Below are positions 33,757 to 43,214 of a stretch of 64,000 nt of DNA, piece after piece (the first letter of the stretch is position 1; every line of letters begins with the position of its first letter). The translations under genes were made by a program, and so were the position numbers. This DNA comes from SZUA-37 sp964472525 (GTDB lineage Bacteria > Pseudomonadota > Gammaproteobacteria > UBA6429 > Thiohalophilaceae). The notes beneath the pieces were generated by a model that was not told where the DNA came from, did no database searches, and saw only the letters and a list, made by a program, of their open reading frames with translations. The DNA lies in contig CAYYLL010000002.1 in NCBI GenBank assembly GCA_964472525.1, positions 62,001-126,000 on the forward strand, written 5' to 3'.

Positions 33757-35127
33757 ATGAAAATAAAACGTTTCCATGCTGAAGATGTACGTACAACAAT
33801 ACGTAAAGTAAGAGACGCTTTAGGCCCTGATGCCATTATCTTATCGAATAAACGAGTTAGCGATGGTGTCGAAATTGTAGCAGCGATTGATTACGATGAG
33901 TCTTTAGTCGGTGGGATGGTTGCACAACCTGATTCAGCTAGGGAAGAAGTTAATCAAACGGTACCCAGAACATCAAAAGAGTCATTAAGACAACAGGCTG
34001 CCGACGATGTACGTTATAGCCGTAATATTCCCGCCTCACGACCATCTTATGAAAAAACGGCATCAGCAACGCTTAATACGGGTCGCTTAGCTGATTCGGG
34101 TTCAGCGGTACATTCAAAACAAACCCCAAACAAAAATACCTCAGGCAAAAACACTTTATCAGGACAAGATTTGTCCGATGTTCAAAACGAAATAAAATCA
34201 CTTCGGGGTTTACTGTTAAATCAGTTGTCGGGAATGGCTTGGGAATCAGAATCAAAATACCACCCAACACGTACACGCTTATTACAACGTTTAATCGCTT
34301 TAGGATTAAGTCCGTTACTTTCCAAACAGCTTTGTGAAGAAGTGAATGAAACAAAAGAATTTGATGTTATGTGGCGACATGCGTTAGGCATTTTGTCTCA
34401 TAAGTTACCCGTTACAGATAATGGGATTTTAAAAACAGGTGGGGTGATGGCCTTGGTTGGGCCGACGGGCGTTGGTAAAACAACAACCATCGCAAAATTG
34501 GCTGCACGGTATGTTTTGCAGCATGGCAAGGATAGCGTTGGTTTAATTACAACGGATAATTTTAGGGTTGCGGCACATGAGCAGTTAAGAAGTTATGCAC
34601 GTATCTTAGGTGTGCCATTACGGGTTGCTATTGATAAAGATGAGTTAAATGATGCTCTTTATGATTTGCGACATAAAAAATTGGTACTCATTGATACCGC
34701 TGGCGTGAGTTTACAAGACTCACAACTGCGAGAACAACTCGATTTATTAAACAGCGGTGCAAAATCAATTCATATGTTTTTGGCACTTGCGGCAAATACT
34801 CAGCGCAGTGTTTTGAATGACGTTGTAACCACCTTTAAACAGTCAAAACTGGATGGTTGTATTTTGACTAAAGTGGACGAAACAACCAGTTTAGGTGGTG
34901 CGATTTCTATTGCAGCAGAACATGAGCTTGCCATTTCTTACTTCTGCGATGGACAGAAAGTACCTGATGATTTACATATTGCACGCGCACACAATCTTGT
35001 GAGTAAAAGTGTTGCCATTATGCAAAGAATTACGATGGCTGCTCAGCAAGACTTGGCAACCGGCTTATCCAGTGAGCAATCTATGACATTAACGGTTAAT
35101 GGGATGGTTGCACATGCTCACGGCTGA
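33757..35127 (+). CDS. flhF: flagellar biosynthesis GTPase FlhF
   Basis: FlhF is an SRP-type GTPase that sets the polar site of flagellum assembly. The 456-residue product has an N-terminal B domain starting MKIKRFHAEDVRTTIRKV, a variable linker, and the N-G GTPase region with G1 GPTGVGKTTTIAKLAARY (about 232-250), DTAG in the G3 region and TKVDE at G4. Its end overlaps flhG by 29 bp. The FlhF/FlhG pair implies one or few polar flagella. Confidence 0.96.
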   Translation: MKIKRFHAEDVRTTIRKVRDALGPDAIILSNKRVSDGVEIVAAIDYDESLVGGMVAQPDSAREEVNQTVPRTSKESLRQQAADDVRYSRNIPASRPSYEKTASATLNTGRLADSGSAVHSKQTPNKNTSGKNTLSGQDLSDVQNEIKSLRGLLLNQLSGMAWESESKYHPTRTRLLQRLIALGLSPLLSKQLCEEVNETKEFDVMWRHALGILSHKLPVTDNGILKTGGVMALVGPTGVGKTTTIAKLAARYVLQHGKDSVGLITTDNFRVAAHEQLRSYARILGVPLRVAIDKDELNDALYDLRHKKLVLIDTAGVSLQDSQLREQLDLLNSGAKSIHMFLALAANTQRSVLNDVVTTFKQSKLDGCILTKVDETTSLGGAISIAAEHELAISYFCDGQKVPDDLHIARAHNLVSKSVAIMQRITMAAQQDLATGLSSEQSMTLTVNGMVAHAHG

Positions 35128-36004
35128 AGCACAGAATATTTATCAAACAGCTGGAATCCAGACAATGCAAAAAACGCATCCGGTACGTGTTATTACGGTG
35201 ACAAGCGGAAAAGGTGGTGTTGGTAAAACAAATGTATCAGCTAACCTAGCCATTGCCTTATCGAACCTGGGTAAAAAAGTCTTAATTATGGATGCGGATT
35301 TAGGCCTAGGTAATATTGATGTATTACTCGGATTGCACCCAAAATATACATTGGAAAGCGTTATTCAGGGTGAGCATACATTAGATGAAGTCATGGTAAA
35401 TGGGCCCAGTGGTTTAAAAGTTATACCGGCTGCATCGGGTATAAAAAATATGGCTGAACTCAGTTCAAACCAACACGCCGGTATTATTCAGGCTTTTAGT
35501 GAGATTAATCAAGATATCGATGTGCTAATTATTGATACCGCAGCCGGTATTGCAGACAGTGTGGTGAGTTTCGCCTGTGCTGCACAAGAAGTTCTGGTGG
35601 TCGTTTGTGATGAACCTGCATCGATTACCGATGCTTACGCATTGATTAAACTGCTACACAAAGAGTATGGACTATTTCGATTTAGAATTTTAGCCAACAT
35701 GGTTAAGAGTGTTCAGAAAGGTCGTGAAGTGTACGATACTTTAGTTAAAGTAACCGATCGTTTTTTAGATGTTGCTTTGGAATTTAGCGGCTCTGTGCCT
35801 TATGACGAATCAGTATTAAAAGCAATAAGAAAACAACGTGCGGTGGTTGAAGCTTTTCCACGGAGTCAGGCTTCAATATCGTATAAACAGATTGCAGAAA
35901 AAACAATACGTTGGCCAATACCTAAAACAGCAAATGGTCATCTGGAATTTTTTGTGGAACGACTTATTCAGGGAAATACATTAAACGCGGGGATAAATTC
36001 ATGA
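35099..36004 (+). CDS. flhG: flagellar number regulator FlhG (FleN)
   Basis: FlhG/FleN is a MinD-like ATPase that limits flagellar number, in Pseudomonas by binding FleQ. The 301-residue product has the deviant Walker A SGKGGVGKTN, Walker A' MDADLGLGNID and IDTAAGI, and ends GHLEFFVERLIQ like FleN. It overlaps flhF by 29 bp. ATGs at 35114 and 35165 are alternative starts, the latter closest to the Pseudomonas N-terminus. Its stop overlaps the fliA start (ATGA). Confidence 0.95.
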   Translation: MGWLHMLTAEAQNIYQTAGIQTMQKTHPVRVITVTSGKGGVGKTNVSANLAIALSNLGKKVLIMDADLGLGNIDVLLGLHPKYTLESVIQGEHTLDEVMVNGPSGLKVIPAASGIKNMAELSSNQHAGIIQAFSEINQDIDVLIIDTAAGIADSVVSFACAAQEVLVVVCDEPASITDAYALIKLLHKEYGLFRFRILANMVKSVQKGREVYDTLVKVTDRFLDVALEFSGSVPYDESVLKAIRKQRAVVEAFPRSQASISYKQIAEKTIRWPIPKTANGHLEFFVERLIQGNTLNAGINS

Positions 36005-36741
36005 ACGGACTAGCAATGTATGCAGCAACACAACCAACCGTTGAGCATAATGATCTTGTTACACAACATGCTTCATTGGTAAAAAGGATTGGTTGCCATT
36101 TAATTAATCGGCTGCCAGCGAGTGTACAGTTAGAAGATTTAATTCAGGCCGGTATGATTGGTTTATTAGAAGCCTCGCGTAATTATGATGCCGGTCAAGG
36201 TGCCAGCTTTGAAACTTATGCCGGTATACGTATCCGTGGCTCAATGTTAGACGAAATACGCAAAAACGACTGGGCACCACGCTCTGTTCATCGTAAAGCA
36301 CGTGAAGTGGCTGCTGCTGTTCGAGAAATTGAGCATGAGTTTGGCCGTGATGCGCGTGATACTGAAATTGCCAAAACACTGGACATGACGTTACCGGAAT
36401 ATTACAAGATTCTTCAGGATAACAGCTATCATAAAATATTAAGTTTTGAAGACATGGGAACGGGCGAAGACTCCATGTTGGATAATGTCAGTAACTACGA
36501 CCCAAGTATACTCGATGGTTTACAACGCGATGATGTACGTCGTATTGTTTCGGCAGCTATCGCTGGACTGCCCGAACGTGAACGTTTGGTAATGGCTCTT
36601 TATTATGACGAAGAGCTTAACTTACGTGAAATTGGTGCGGTGATGGGTGTGAGTGAATCGCGTGTGAGCCAAATCCACAGTCAGGCGGTCATTCGTTTAC
36701 AAGCGCGTATGTCCAACCGAAGCGAAGCAGAAAAATTATAG
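36001..36741 (+). CDS. fliA: RNA polymerase sigma factor FliA (sigma28)
   Basis: The 246-residue sigma factor contains region 2 (LEDLIQAGMIGLLEASRNYD, TYAGIRIRGSMLDEIR), region 3 and region 4 (LREIGAVMGVSESRVSQIHSQA), the FliA layout without region 1.1. It is the last gene of the sigma54-driven operon and overlaps flhG by 4 bp. Its likely targets in this window are the promoters at 20548-20574 (motAB), 36970-36997 (cheY) and weaker candidates at 20472-20499 and 47709-47735. Confidence 0.97.
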   Translation: MNGLAMYAATQPTVEHNDLVTQHASLVKRIGCHLINRLPASVQLEDLIQAGMIGLLEASRNYDAGQGASFETYAGIRIRGSMLDEIRKNDWAPRSVHRKAREVAAAVREIEHEFGRDARDTEIAKTLDMTLPEYYKILQDNSYHKILSFEDMGTGEDSMLDNVSNYDPSILDGLQRDDVRRIVSAAIAGLPERERLVMALYYDEELNLREIGAVMGVSESRVSQIHSQAVIRLQARMSNRSEAEKL

Positions 36742-36743
36742 CT

Positions 36744-36779
36744 AAAAGACAGCTTACTCATAAAATAGCTGCTTTTTTT
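36744..36779 (+). terminator. rho-independent terminator after fliA
   Basis: CAGCT / AGCTG with an A-rich lower stem, a mismatch and a loop of about 12 nt is followed by seven T. It lies just after the fliA stop and separates the sigma54 operon from the sigma28 chemotaxis operon. Confidence 0.65.
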
Positions 36780-36969
36780 AGCGATAACATATAAATTCAC
36801 CGATATCCTTCGTCAACAGTCAACTGCGTGCTGTTACCAAGTCTTTCCTTCCTCAAATTCTTTAATTGCCATGGTCTGTGGTAATACGGCTGAAATACTC
36901 AATTTTCAGCAAAAAATATCCTAATCAAATAATAATACTGAAAATTTAAAATTTATTCCTATTTTCTAC

Positions 36970-36997
36970 TTAAGTTCTTCTCGATTCCGGCCGATAA
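36970..36997 (+). promoter_or_regulatory. sigma28 (FliA) promoter of the cheY operon
   Basis: The -10 box GCCGATAA (36990-36997) matches the FliA consensus exactly. TTAAGTTC (36970-36977) matches the -35 box at six of eight with a 12-bp spacer. The start is expected near 37003, about 88 nt before cheY. Confidence 0.75.
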
Positions 36998-37009
36998 AGG
37001 TAACGAATA

Positions 37010-37039
37010 TCACTGAAATTAATCGTGTAATTTCAGTGA
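37010..37039 (+). promoter_or_regulatory. 12-bp perfect hairpin near the 5' end of the cheY transcript
   Basis: TCACTGAAATTA / TAATTTCAGTGA close a 6-nt loop. Given the sigma28 promoter just upstream, the hairpin begins about 7 nt into the mRNA. No T-run follows, so it is not a terminator. It may protect the mRNA 5' end or bind a regulator. Confidence 0.7.
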
Positions 37040-37090
37040 ATAAGCCAAAGAAAAGAATACCTTTTCTAATAGCTCATTTGGAGGGACGCT

Positions 37091-37483
37091 GTGGCTATTG
37101 ATACAAAAATGAAGATATTAATTGTTGATGATTTTTCAACAATGCGTCGTATTATCAAAAATTTACTCCGTGATTTAGGCTTTACCAACACGGAAGAAGC
37201 CGATGACGGTACGACGGCATTGCCCATGTTACAAACTGGTAAATTCGATTTTCTGGTTACCGATTGGAATATGCCGGGTATGCAGGGCATTGACTTGTTA
37301 AAACATGTGCGTGCAGATGAAAAATTATCAACAATGCCAGTGTTAATGGTAACCGCGGAGCAAAAGCGTGAGCAAATTGTTGAAGCAGCTCAAGCGGGTG
37401 TCAATGGTTATATTGTAAAACCGTTTACCGCACAAACACTAAAAGAAAAACTCGATAAAATTTTTGAACGTATAGATGGGTAG
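37091..37483 (+). CDS. cheY: chemotaxis response regulator CheY
   Basis: The 130-residue single-domain receiver has the acidic pair in IVDDFSTMRRI, phospho-acceptor Asp58 (VTDWNMPGMQG), the switch Thr in LMVTAEQ and Lys in YIVKPFT. FSTMRRII and DWNMPGM are CheY-specific. The GTG start is supported by GGAGGG 5 nt upstream. Phosphorylated by CheA, it binds FliM to reverse the motor. It is first in the sigma28-driven operon. Confidence 0.96.
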   Translation: MAIDTKMKILIVDDFSTMRRIIKNLLRDLGFTNTEEADDGTTALPMLQTGKFDFLVTDWNMPGMQGIDLLKHVRADEKLSTMPVLMVTAEQKREQIVEAAQAGVNGYIVKPFTAQTLKEKLDKIFERIDG

Positions 37484-37491
37484 GAGTTGTT

Positions 37492-38235
37492 ATGGAACAG
37501 CAACATAATTTGCTATCCACTGAGACTATTGCAAAAGTAAAAGATCTTTTAACGAGTATGGAAGCCGGTGAGCTTGAAAAGTCACAGGATTATCTTGATG
37601 AATTAGCTGAAATGCGTGAAAGCGAGCTGTATCAGGAAATTGGTAAATTAACACGTGAGTTGCATGATTCAATCAATACGTTTGGATTAGATGACCGTTT
37701 GACGGACATTGCGGAAGATGAAATCCCAGATGCACGGCAACGTTTAGCGCATGTTATTACAATGACGGATGAGGCAGCAAATAATACACTGACGGCCGTT
37801 GAAGAATCAATGCCATTATGTGATCAAGTTTTAAGTGCTACACGCAGTATCGAAAATGAGTGGCGACGATTTTCAAATAGAGAACTTAATATTAATGAAT
37901 TTAAAAAATTAACAACAGAATTAAAAAATTATTTTGAAATAAATTCAAATAGCGCAACAAAAATTAACGAACATTTAAACAAAGTATTAATGGCTCAGGG
38001 TTTTCAGGATTTAACGAGTCAAATTATAAAGAGAGTAATTTCTTTAGTCGAAGAAGTTGAAATAAGCATGGTCAATATTATTCAACTTGCAGGTACCCGG
38101 TCGAATAATAGTACGAAAACTGAAAAAGACAATAGCGGTAAACTGGAAGGGCCGGTTGTTCCCGGGCTGGAAGCGTCTGGTACTGTGTCAGGCCAAGATG
38201 AAGTTGATGATTTACTTTCGAGTTTAGGTTTTTAA
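37492..38235 (+). CDS. cheZ: CheY-P phosphatase CheZ
   Basis: The 247-residue helical protein contains the catalytic region GFQDLTSQIIKRV, with the conserved Gln that attacks CheY-P. The C-terminus EVDDLLSSLGF is the CheY-binding helix of the family. It begins 8 bp after cheY and precedes cheA by 11 bp. CheZ is characteristic of Beta- and Gammaproteobacteria. Confidence 0.96.
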   Translation: MEQQHNLLSTETIAKVKDLLTSMEAGELEKSQDYLDELAEMRESELYQEIGKLTRELHDSINTFGLDDRLTDIAEDEIPDARQRLAHVITMTDEAANNTLTAVEESMPLCDQVLSATRSIENEWRRFSNRELNINEFKKLTTELKNYFEINSNSATKINEHLNKVLMAQGFQDLTSQIIKRVISLVEEVEISMVNIIQLAGTRSNNSTKTEKDNSGKLEGPVVPGLEASGTVSGQDEVDDLLSSLGF

Positions 38236-38246
38236 GGAATACAATC

Positions 38247-40463
38247 GTGGATGATGAACTACTAGAAGATTTTTTAATTGAAGCAGGTGAAATTCTCGAG
38301 CGCTTAAATGAAGAACTTGTTGAGCTAGAGAATTCACCCGATGATATGGAATTATTAAATTCTATTTTTCGTGGCTTTCATACAATAAAAGGTGGCGCAG
38401 GGTTTTTAGCGATTGATCCTATGGTTGCCGTTTGCCACCGTTCTGAAGATGTTTTTAATATGGTTCGTAATGGTGAACGAGCCATTAATGCCCACTTAAT
38501 GGATACCATATTACCGGTACTTGATGTCCTTAATGATCAGTTTGATGCATTACGTGCAGGTAATGAAACTGAAAAAGTTGATCCCAACCTACTGGCAGCA
38601 TTAGATGGGATTATTAAAGGTGAGGCAGCAGCTGAGCCTGAACAAGCAACAGAACAACCCACAGCAGAACAAACCGGTGCCCAGACGAGTGACGAGCAAA
38701 GCGATGATGCTCTCGTTGGTGGCGGCGAAGATATTACGGATGATGAATTTAATGTTTTACTCGATGCACTTGATGGAAAGGATACGCCAGCAACTGCAAC
38801 AGAAGATTCTGTTGATGAAGACGATGATGATCTATTTGGTCTAGATGATGATACCAGCAGTGCTAATTCAGATGAAATTAGCGAAGACGAATTTGAAGCG
38901 ATGTTAGATCAAATTCATGGTGCAGGTTCAATCGATACCTCCAATATTGACAAGGCCAAAGAAGATAAATCCAAAGAAGATAAACCTGAAGTCACTGCTT
39001 CTGTGAGCGATCCTGTTAGTGACGTAATGAAACCTAATAATGATGATATTAGCGATGATGAATTTGAATCACTTCTGGATGATTTACATGGTGTGGGTAA
39101 AATTGATACCGCTAAAGTTGTCGCTACTCATTCAACAGAAAATTCGGCAGATAAGTCCGCTGAAAAACCGGCCGCTGCACCTAAAACAGAACATGTAGCC
39201 AAAAAAGAAGTATCCAAAGAAACAGGCACTCCCAAGCCTGTAGCAAAAACCAAGGCGGCCGAGAAGCCCAAATCTGTGGCAGCAAAAGAGGCTAAACAGC
39301 CAGTTGAAACATCGGTTCGTGTCGATACTGCCCGACTCGATGAAATTATGAATATGGTGGGTGAACTGGTACTTGTACGTAATCGTTTGACTCGATTAGG
39401 TTCGATGATTGGCGGCGAAGAAATGTCGAAGGCCGTTGCTAATCTGGATTTGGTAACAGCAGATCTGCAATTGTCTGTCATGAAAACCAGAATGCAACCC
39501 ATTAAAAAAGTATTCGGGCGTTTCCCTCGCGTGGTCAGAGATTTAGCGCGTAGCCTGAAAAAAGAAATTCGTTTAGAAATGATGGGTGAAGATACTGATC
39601 TTGATAAAAATTTGGTTGAAGCCTTAGCTGATCCACTGGTGCATCTGGTTCGTAACTCCGTCGATCATGGTATTGAAATGCCGGATGATCGGGTTGCAGC
39701 GGGTAAAGAACGACAAGGCGCGGTTATTTTGTCGGCATCGCAGGAAGGTGACCATATTTTACTGTCGATAGAAGACGATGGCAAAGGAATGGATGCCAAT
39801 GTATTGCGTAATATTGCTGTTGAGCGCGGCATGTTTGATAAAGATGCCGCTACACGAATTGATGATCATGAAGCCTATAATTTAATTTTCGAGCCAGGCT
39901 TTTCAACGAAGAAAGAAATTTCCGATATATCCGGTCGTGGAGTGGGGATGGATGTTGTTAAAACCAGCATCACTCAACTTAATGGTACTGTCGAAGTCCA
40001 TTCTAAATTTGGAAAAGGTAGTCGTATCGAAATTAAAGTTCCGCTTACTTTGGCGATTATGTCAACCTTAATGGTTCGATTAGACGAGCAGATGTTTGCT
40101 TTACCGTTAGTCAATGTGAACGAAATTTTCCATCTTGATTTATCAAAAACAAATATTATGGATGGCCAACTAGTAACGATTGTTCGAGGAAGAACCTTGC
40201 CTTTATTTTATTTAAAACATTGGTTAGTTAAAGATGGTATGGGTGCTGAACTTCCAAAGGATGGTCATGTCGTTGTGGTATCTGTTGGTACTCAAAAAGT
40301 TTGCTTTCTAGTTGATGAGTTAATTGGTCAGGAAGAAGTTGTAATCAAACCATTAGGGGCTCTATTGCAAGGACTATCTGGGTTAGCCGGTGCAACAATA
40401 ACTGGTGATGGTGGTATTGCTATTATACTTGATGTGCCGGGTTTAATGAAACGTTATGTGTAA
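38247..40463 (+). CDS. cheA: chemotaxis histidine kinase CheA
   Basis: The 738-residue kinase has an N-terminal HPt domain (phospho-acceptor His45 in GFHTIKGGAGF), a long acidic linker (about 125-350), a P3 dimerisation helix pair (RLDEIMNMVGELVLVRNRL), an ATPase domain (HLVRNSVDHGIE, DDGKGMD, GRGVGMDVV) and a C-terminal CheW-like P5 domain. The linker holds three related acidic peptides, at about residues 162, 210 and 267, of the form ISDDEFEsLLDdLHG. They resemble the CheY-binding peptide of FliM. The GTG start at 38247 lies 11 bp after cheZ. A lone classical P2 fold is not evident. Confidence 0.95.
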   Translation: MDDELLEDFLIEAGEILERLNEELVELENSPDDMELLNSIFRGFHTIKGGAGFLAIDPMVAVCHRSEDVFNMVRNGERAINAHLMDTILPVLDVLNDQFDALRAGNETEKVDPNLLAALDGIIKGEAAAEPEQATEQPTAEQTGAQTSDEQSDDALVGGGEDITDDEFNVLLDALDGKDTPATATEDSVDEDDDDLFGLDDDTSSANSDEISEDEFEAMLDQIHGAGSIDTSNIDKAKEDKSKEDKPEVTASVSDPVSDVMKPNNDDISDDEFESLLDDLHGVGKIDTAKVVATHSTENSADKSAEKPAAAPKTEHVAKKEVSKETGTPKPVAKTKAAEKPKSVAAKEAKQPVETSVRVDTARLDEIMNMVGELVLVRNRLTRLGSMIGGEEMSKAVANLDLVTADLQLSVMKTRMQPIKKVFGRFPRVVRDLARSLKKEIRLEMMGEDTDLDKNLVEALADPLVHLVRNSVDHGIEMPDDRVAAGKERQGAVILSASQEGDHILLSIEDDGKGMDANVLRNIAVERGMFDKDAATRIDDHEAYNLIFEPGFSTKKEISDISGRGVGMDVVKTSITQLNGTVEVHSKFGKGSRIEIKVPLTLAIMSTLMVRLDEQMFALPLVNVNEIFHLDLSKTNIMDGQLVTIVRGRTLPLFYLKHWLVKDGMGAELPKDGHVVVVSVGTQKVCFLVDELIGQEEVVIKPLGALLQGLSGLAGATITGDGGIAIILDVPGLMKRYV

Positions 40464-40556
40464 AAGACAATCGTCATGAGAACTGTTTATTTTTCAGAGT
40501 AATAAGGTCAGTCGTTTTATTCGGCTTATGGATAAATTAATTGGTGAGGATGCTAC

Positions 40557-41654
40557 GTGACAATTCGTGTTTTAGTCGTTGATGATTCTGGTTTCTTTAG
40601 ACGCCGGGTAAAAGAAATACTGGACTCTGATCCAATGATTGAAGTCATCGGTCTTGCTGAAAATGGTGAGCAAGCGGTTGATGCAGTTAAAAATCTAAAA
40701 CCTGATGTTGTAACAATGGATATTGAAATGCCCATTATGGATGGCATAACAGCAACGCGTAAAATAATGCAGACGTCTCCAACGGCGATCATTATGTTTT
40801 CTTCTTTAACCACGGATGGTGCAAAAGCAACATTAGATGCATTAGATGCAGGTGCTGTTGATTTTCTCCCCAAACGTTTTGAAGATATTTCAAAAGACAA
40901 AGAAGAAGCAAAAAAATTACTTTGCCAACGTGTTAAGGATTTGGGCCGAAGTCGCCCTGTTATTAGTCATAAATTATCGACACCTTCTACGTTAAATAAA
41001 ACAACACCAGTGAGTAGCAACGTTGCAAGCATGGCGACAAAGGTAGCTGCTTCTCCGCGTTTAAAAGTAAAAGAAAATCTGACAACTAAAATAAATCTGG
41101 TTGCCATTGGTACTTCTACAGGTGGCCCAGTTGCATTACAAAAAGTATTATCCGAACTACCTGAAGAGTTTCCGGTGCCCACCGTTGTTATTCAACATAT
41201 GCCGGGTAGTTTTACAGGTGCTTTTTCAGAACGATTGGACCAACAATGCAAAATCCATGTAAAAGAAGCTGAATCTGGTGACAAGCTGAAAGCCGGCGTT
41301 GCTTATATTGCGCCGGGTGGTAAACAAATGATTGTGGAAAAAATTGCCGGTCAATTGTCATTACGAATTGTCGATGAAATACCAAATCAAACATACAAGC
41401 CTTCTGTGGATGTGACCTACGCATCAATTAATAAAGTTGTACCCGCGAATACTTTAGCCATTATTTTAACTGGAATGGGTGCAGACGGGTGTAAAGGTGC
41501 AACCCTGTTGCATCAATCCGGTTCTATTGTATGGGCACAGGACGAAAATAGTTGTGTTGTTTATGGTATGCCCGCCGCTGTTGTGGATGCGGGTATTACA
41601 GAAAAAATTATAGACATTAGTAAAGTGGGTACCAGTATCGCCAAGCGAGTATAA
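40557..41654 (+). CDS. cheB: chemotaxis protein-glutamate methylesterase CheB
   Basis: CheB removes methyl groups from chemoreceptors and deamidates them. The 365-residue product has an N-terminal receiver domain (VVDDSGFFRR; acceptor Asp in VTMDIEMPIMDG), a linker and the esterase domain with catalytic Ser in GTSTGGP, His in IQHMPGSF and Asp in GMGADG. The GTG start is 93 bp after cheA. No cheR lies in this window, so the partner methyltransferase must be elsewhere. Confidence 0.95.
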   Translation: MTIRVLVVDDSGFFRRRVKEILDSDPMIEVIGLAENGEQAVDAVKNLKPDVVTMDIEMPIMDGITATRKIMQTSPTAIIMFSSLTTDGAKATLDALDAGAVDFLPKRFEDISKDKEEAKKLLCQRVKDLGRSRPVISHKLSTPSTLNKTTPVSSNVASMATKVAASPRLKVKENLTTKINLVAIGTSTGGPVALQKVLSELPEEFPVPTVVIQHMPGSFTGAFSERLDQQCKIHVKEAESGDKLKAGVAYIAPGGKQMIVEKIAGQLSLRIVDEIPNQTYKPSVDVTYASINKVVPANTLAIILTGMGADGCKGATLLHQSGSIVWAQDENSCVVYGMPAAVVDAGITEKIIDISKVGTSIAKRV

Positions 41655-41656
41655 AG

Positions 41657-42397
41657 ATGGATTTTTTAAGCATAATTGGATTAATTGTTGGTATTAGCGC
41701 GATTCTTTTTGGCCAATATTTGGAAGGTGGCGCTATTTCTACTTTGGTCAATGGTCCTGCTATGCTAATTGTATTAGGAGGTACCTTAGGTGCGGTTATG
41801 CTGCAATCGCCTTTTGCTGTTTTTATGCGCTCGGTACGGATGTCGACTTGGATTTTTGTTGCACCCAAACATCAAATAGAAAGCACCATCGATAAAATTG
41901 TTTCATGGAGCAATATTGCACGCAAAGAAGGCTTGTTAGGGCTGGAAAATATTGAAGAACAGGAAAAGAATTTATTTGCGAGAAAAGGATTACAGTTACT
42001 TATTGATGGCAGTGAACCTGAAAATATTCGTACTATTCTGGATGTTGATATCGATACAAAAGAACGTTTCGATATGCAGGCTGCAAAAATATTTGAAAGC
42101 ATGGGCGGCTATAGTCCGACCATTGGTATTATTGGTGCGGTATTAGGTTTAATTCAGGTGATGGGAAATTTATCTGATCCCAGTAAACTAGGCAGCGGTA
42201 TTGCGGTTGCGTTTGTGGCTACAATTTATGGTGTGGCTGCGGCTAATTTGTTATTTATACCCGTTGCTAATAAATTAAAATCGCTGGTTGCCGAACAGGT
42301 ACAGTTTAGAGATATGATTGTAGAGGGCATGGTTTCAATTGCAGAAGGGGATAATCCACGAAATATTGAAACTAAATTATTAGGTTATCTTTTGTAA
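41657..42397 (+). CDS. motC: second flagellar stator protein MotC (MotA/PomA family)
   Basis: The 246-residue protein has four membrane helices and the MotA/PomA signature (SPTIGIIGAVLGLIQVM, VAFVATIYGVAAANLLFIP). It is shorter than MotA at 20623 and matches the MotC type found next to cheB in pseudomonads, where MotCD supports swarming or movement under load. It starts 2 bp after cheB and is followed by motD. Confidence 0.93.
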   Translation: MDFLSIIGLIVGISAILFGQYLEGGAISTLVNGPAMLIVLGGTLGAVMLQSPFAVFMRSVRMSTWIFVAPKHQIESTIDKIVSWSNIARKEGLLGLENIEEQEKNLFARKGLQLLIDGSEPENIRTILDVDIDTKERFDMQAAKIFESMGGYSPTIGIIGAVLGLIQVMGNLSDPSKLGSGIAVAFVATIYGVAAANLLFIPVANKLKSLVAEQVQFRDMIVEGMVSIAEGDNPRNIETKLLGYLL

Positions 42398-42415
42398 GTA
42401 TTGGCGATATATGCG

Positions 42416-43198
42416 ATGCGACGTAAAAAAAAACAATATGAAGAAGAAAAGCTAGATCGCTGGTTGGTATCTTATGCCGACTTTATTACATTGCTGTTTG
42501 CCTTTTTTGTTGTTATGTATTCAATGTCATCTATCAATGAAGGAAAGTATCGGGTTTTATCCGATACTATGGTGGCCGCATTTAAAACGCCTCCCAAATC
42601 TGCTGATCCTATTCAAATAGGTGAAGAACCTAAAACAATGATAAAAGAAGAAAAGGTGCAGCAAAAGATAAATCCCATCGATCTTCTCGAAAAAAAAATA
42701 AATATAGAAAATAAAGAAATGGCGATAATAGCGAATAAAGTAAGAGATTCACTAAAGCCGTTAATAAAAAAAGGATTGGTTAATATTGACAAAAACAAGC
42801 TTTGGGTAAAAGTTGAATTGAATAATAGCCTTTTATTTGATATTGGCAGTGCCGATTTAGAATCGGAGTCTCGAAATGTAATTAATAAGTTGGGTAAATT
42901 ATTGGCACCCTTGCCTAACCATATTGATGTCGAAGGGCATACTGACAATATCCCCATTCGCAATGAGATTTACCCAACTAACTGGGAATTATCTGCGGCT
43001 CGTGCGGCGAGCCTAGTTCGTGCATTAAGCCGACGAGGCGTTAAACCTACACGTTTAACGGCCATTGGCTATGGCCAATATCGGCCTAAAGTAAGTAATA
43101 AAACGTATAAGGGAAGGCAAACAAACAGGCGTGTTGCAGTTGTTATTTTAGCAGACAAAAATGCGCGCCGTATGGTTGCCATTGAAGGCAAGAAATAA
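42416..43198 (+). CDS. motD: second flagellar stator protein MotD (MotB family)
   Basis: From the ATG at 42416 the product is 260 residues: a short charged N-terminus (MRRKKKQYEEEK), a membrane helix with the ion-binding Asp22 (SYADFITLLFAFFVVMYSM), and a C-terminal OmpA-like domain (DVEGHTDNIPI, NWELSAARAASLVR). A TTG five codons upstream (42401) is the alternative start. SMSSINEGKYRVLS is a MotD-type sequence. Together with MotC it provides a stator distinct from MotAB. Confidence 0.93.
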   Translation: MRRKKKQYEEEKLDRWLVSYADFITLLFAFFVVMYSMSSINEGKYRVLSDTMVAAFKTPPKSADPIQIGEEPKTMIKEEKVQQKINPIDLLEKKINIENKEMAIIANKVRDSLKPLIKKGLVNIDKNKLWVKVELNNSLLFDIGSADLESESRNVINKLGKLLAPLPNHIDVEGHTDNIPIRNEIYPTNWELSAARAASLVRALSRRGVKPTRLTAIGYGQYRPKVSNKTYKGRQTNRRVAVVILADKNARRMVAIEGKK

Positions 43199-43214
43199 AA
43201 GTGTTGGTGATATT

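Larger units (their letters stand above)
36780..37090. other. non-coding leader region between fliA and cheY
   Basis: With the terminator this makes a 349-bp gap without a gene. It holds a small dyad, GCTGAAA-N8-TTTCAGC (36889-36910), the sigma28 promoter (36970-36997), a long perfect hairpin at the start of the cheY leader (37010-37039) and the cheY ribosome binding site GGAGGG at 37080-37085. Confidence 0.7.
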
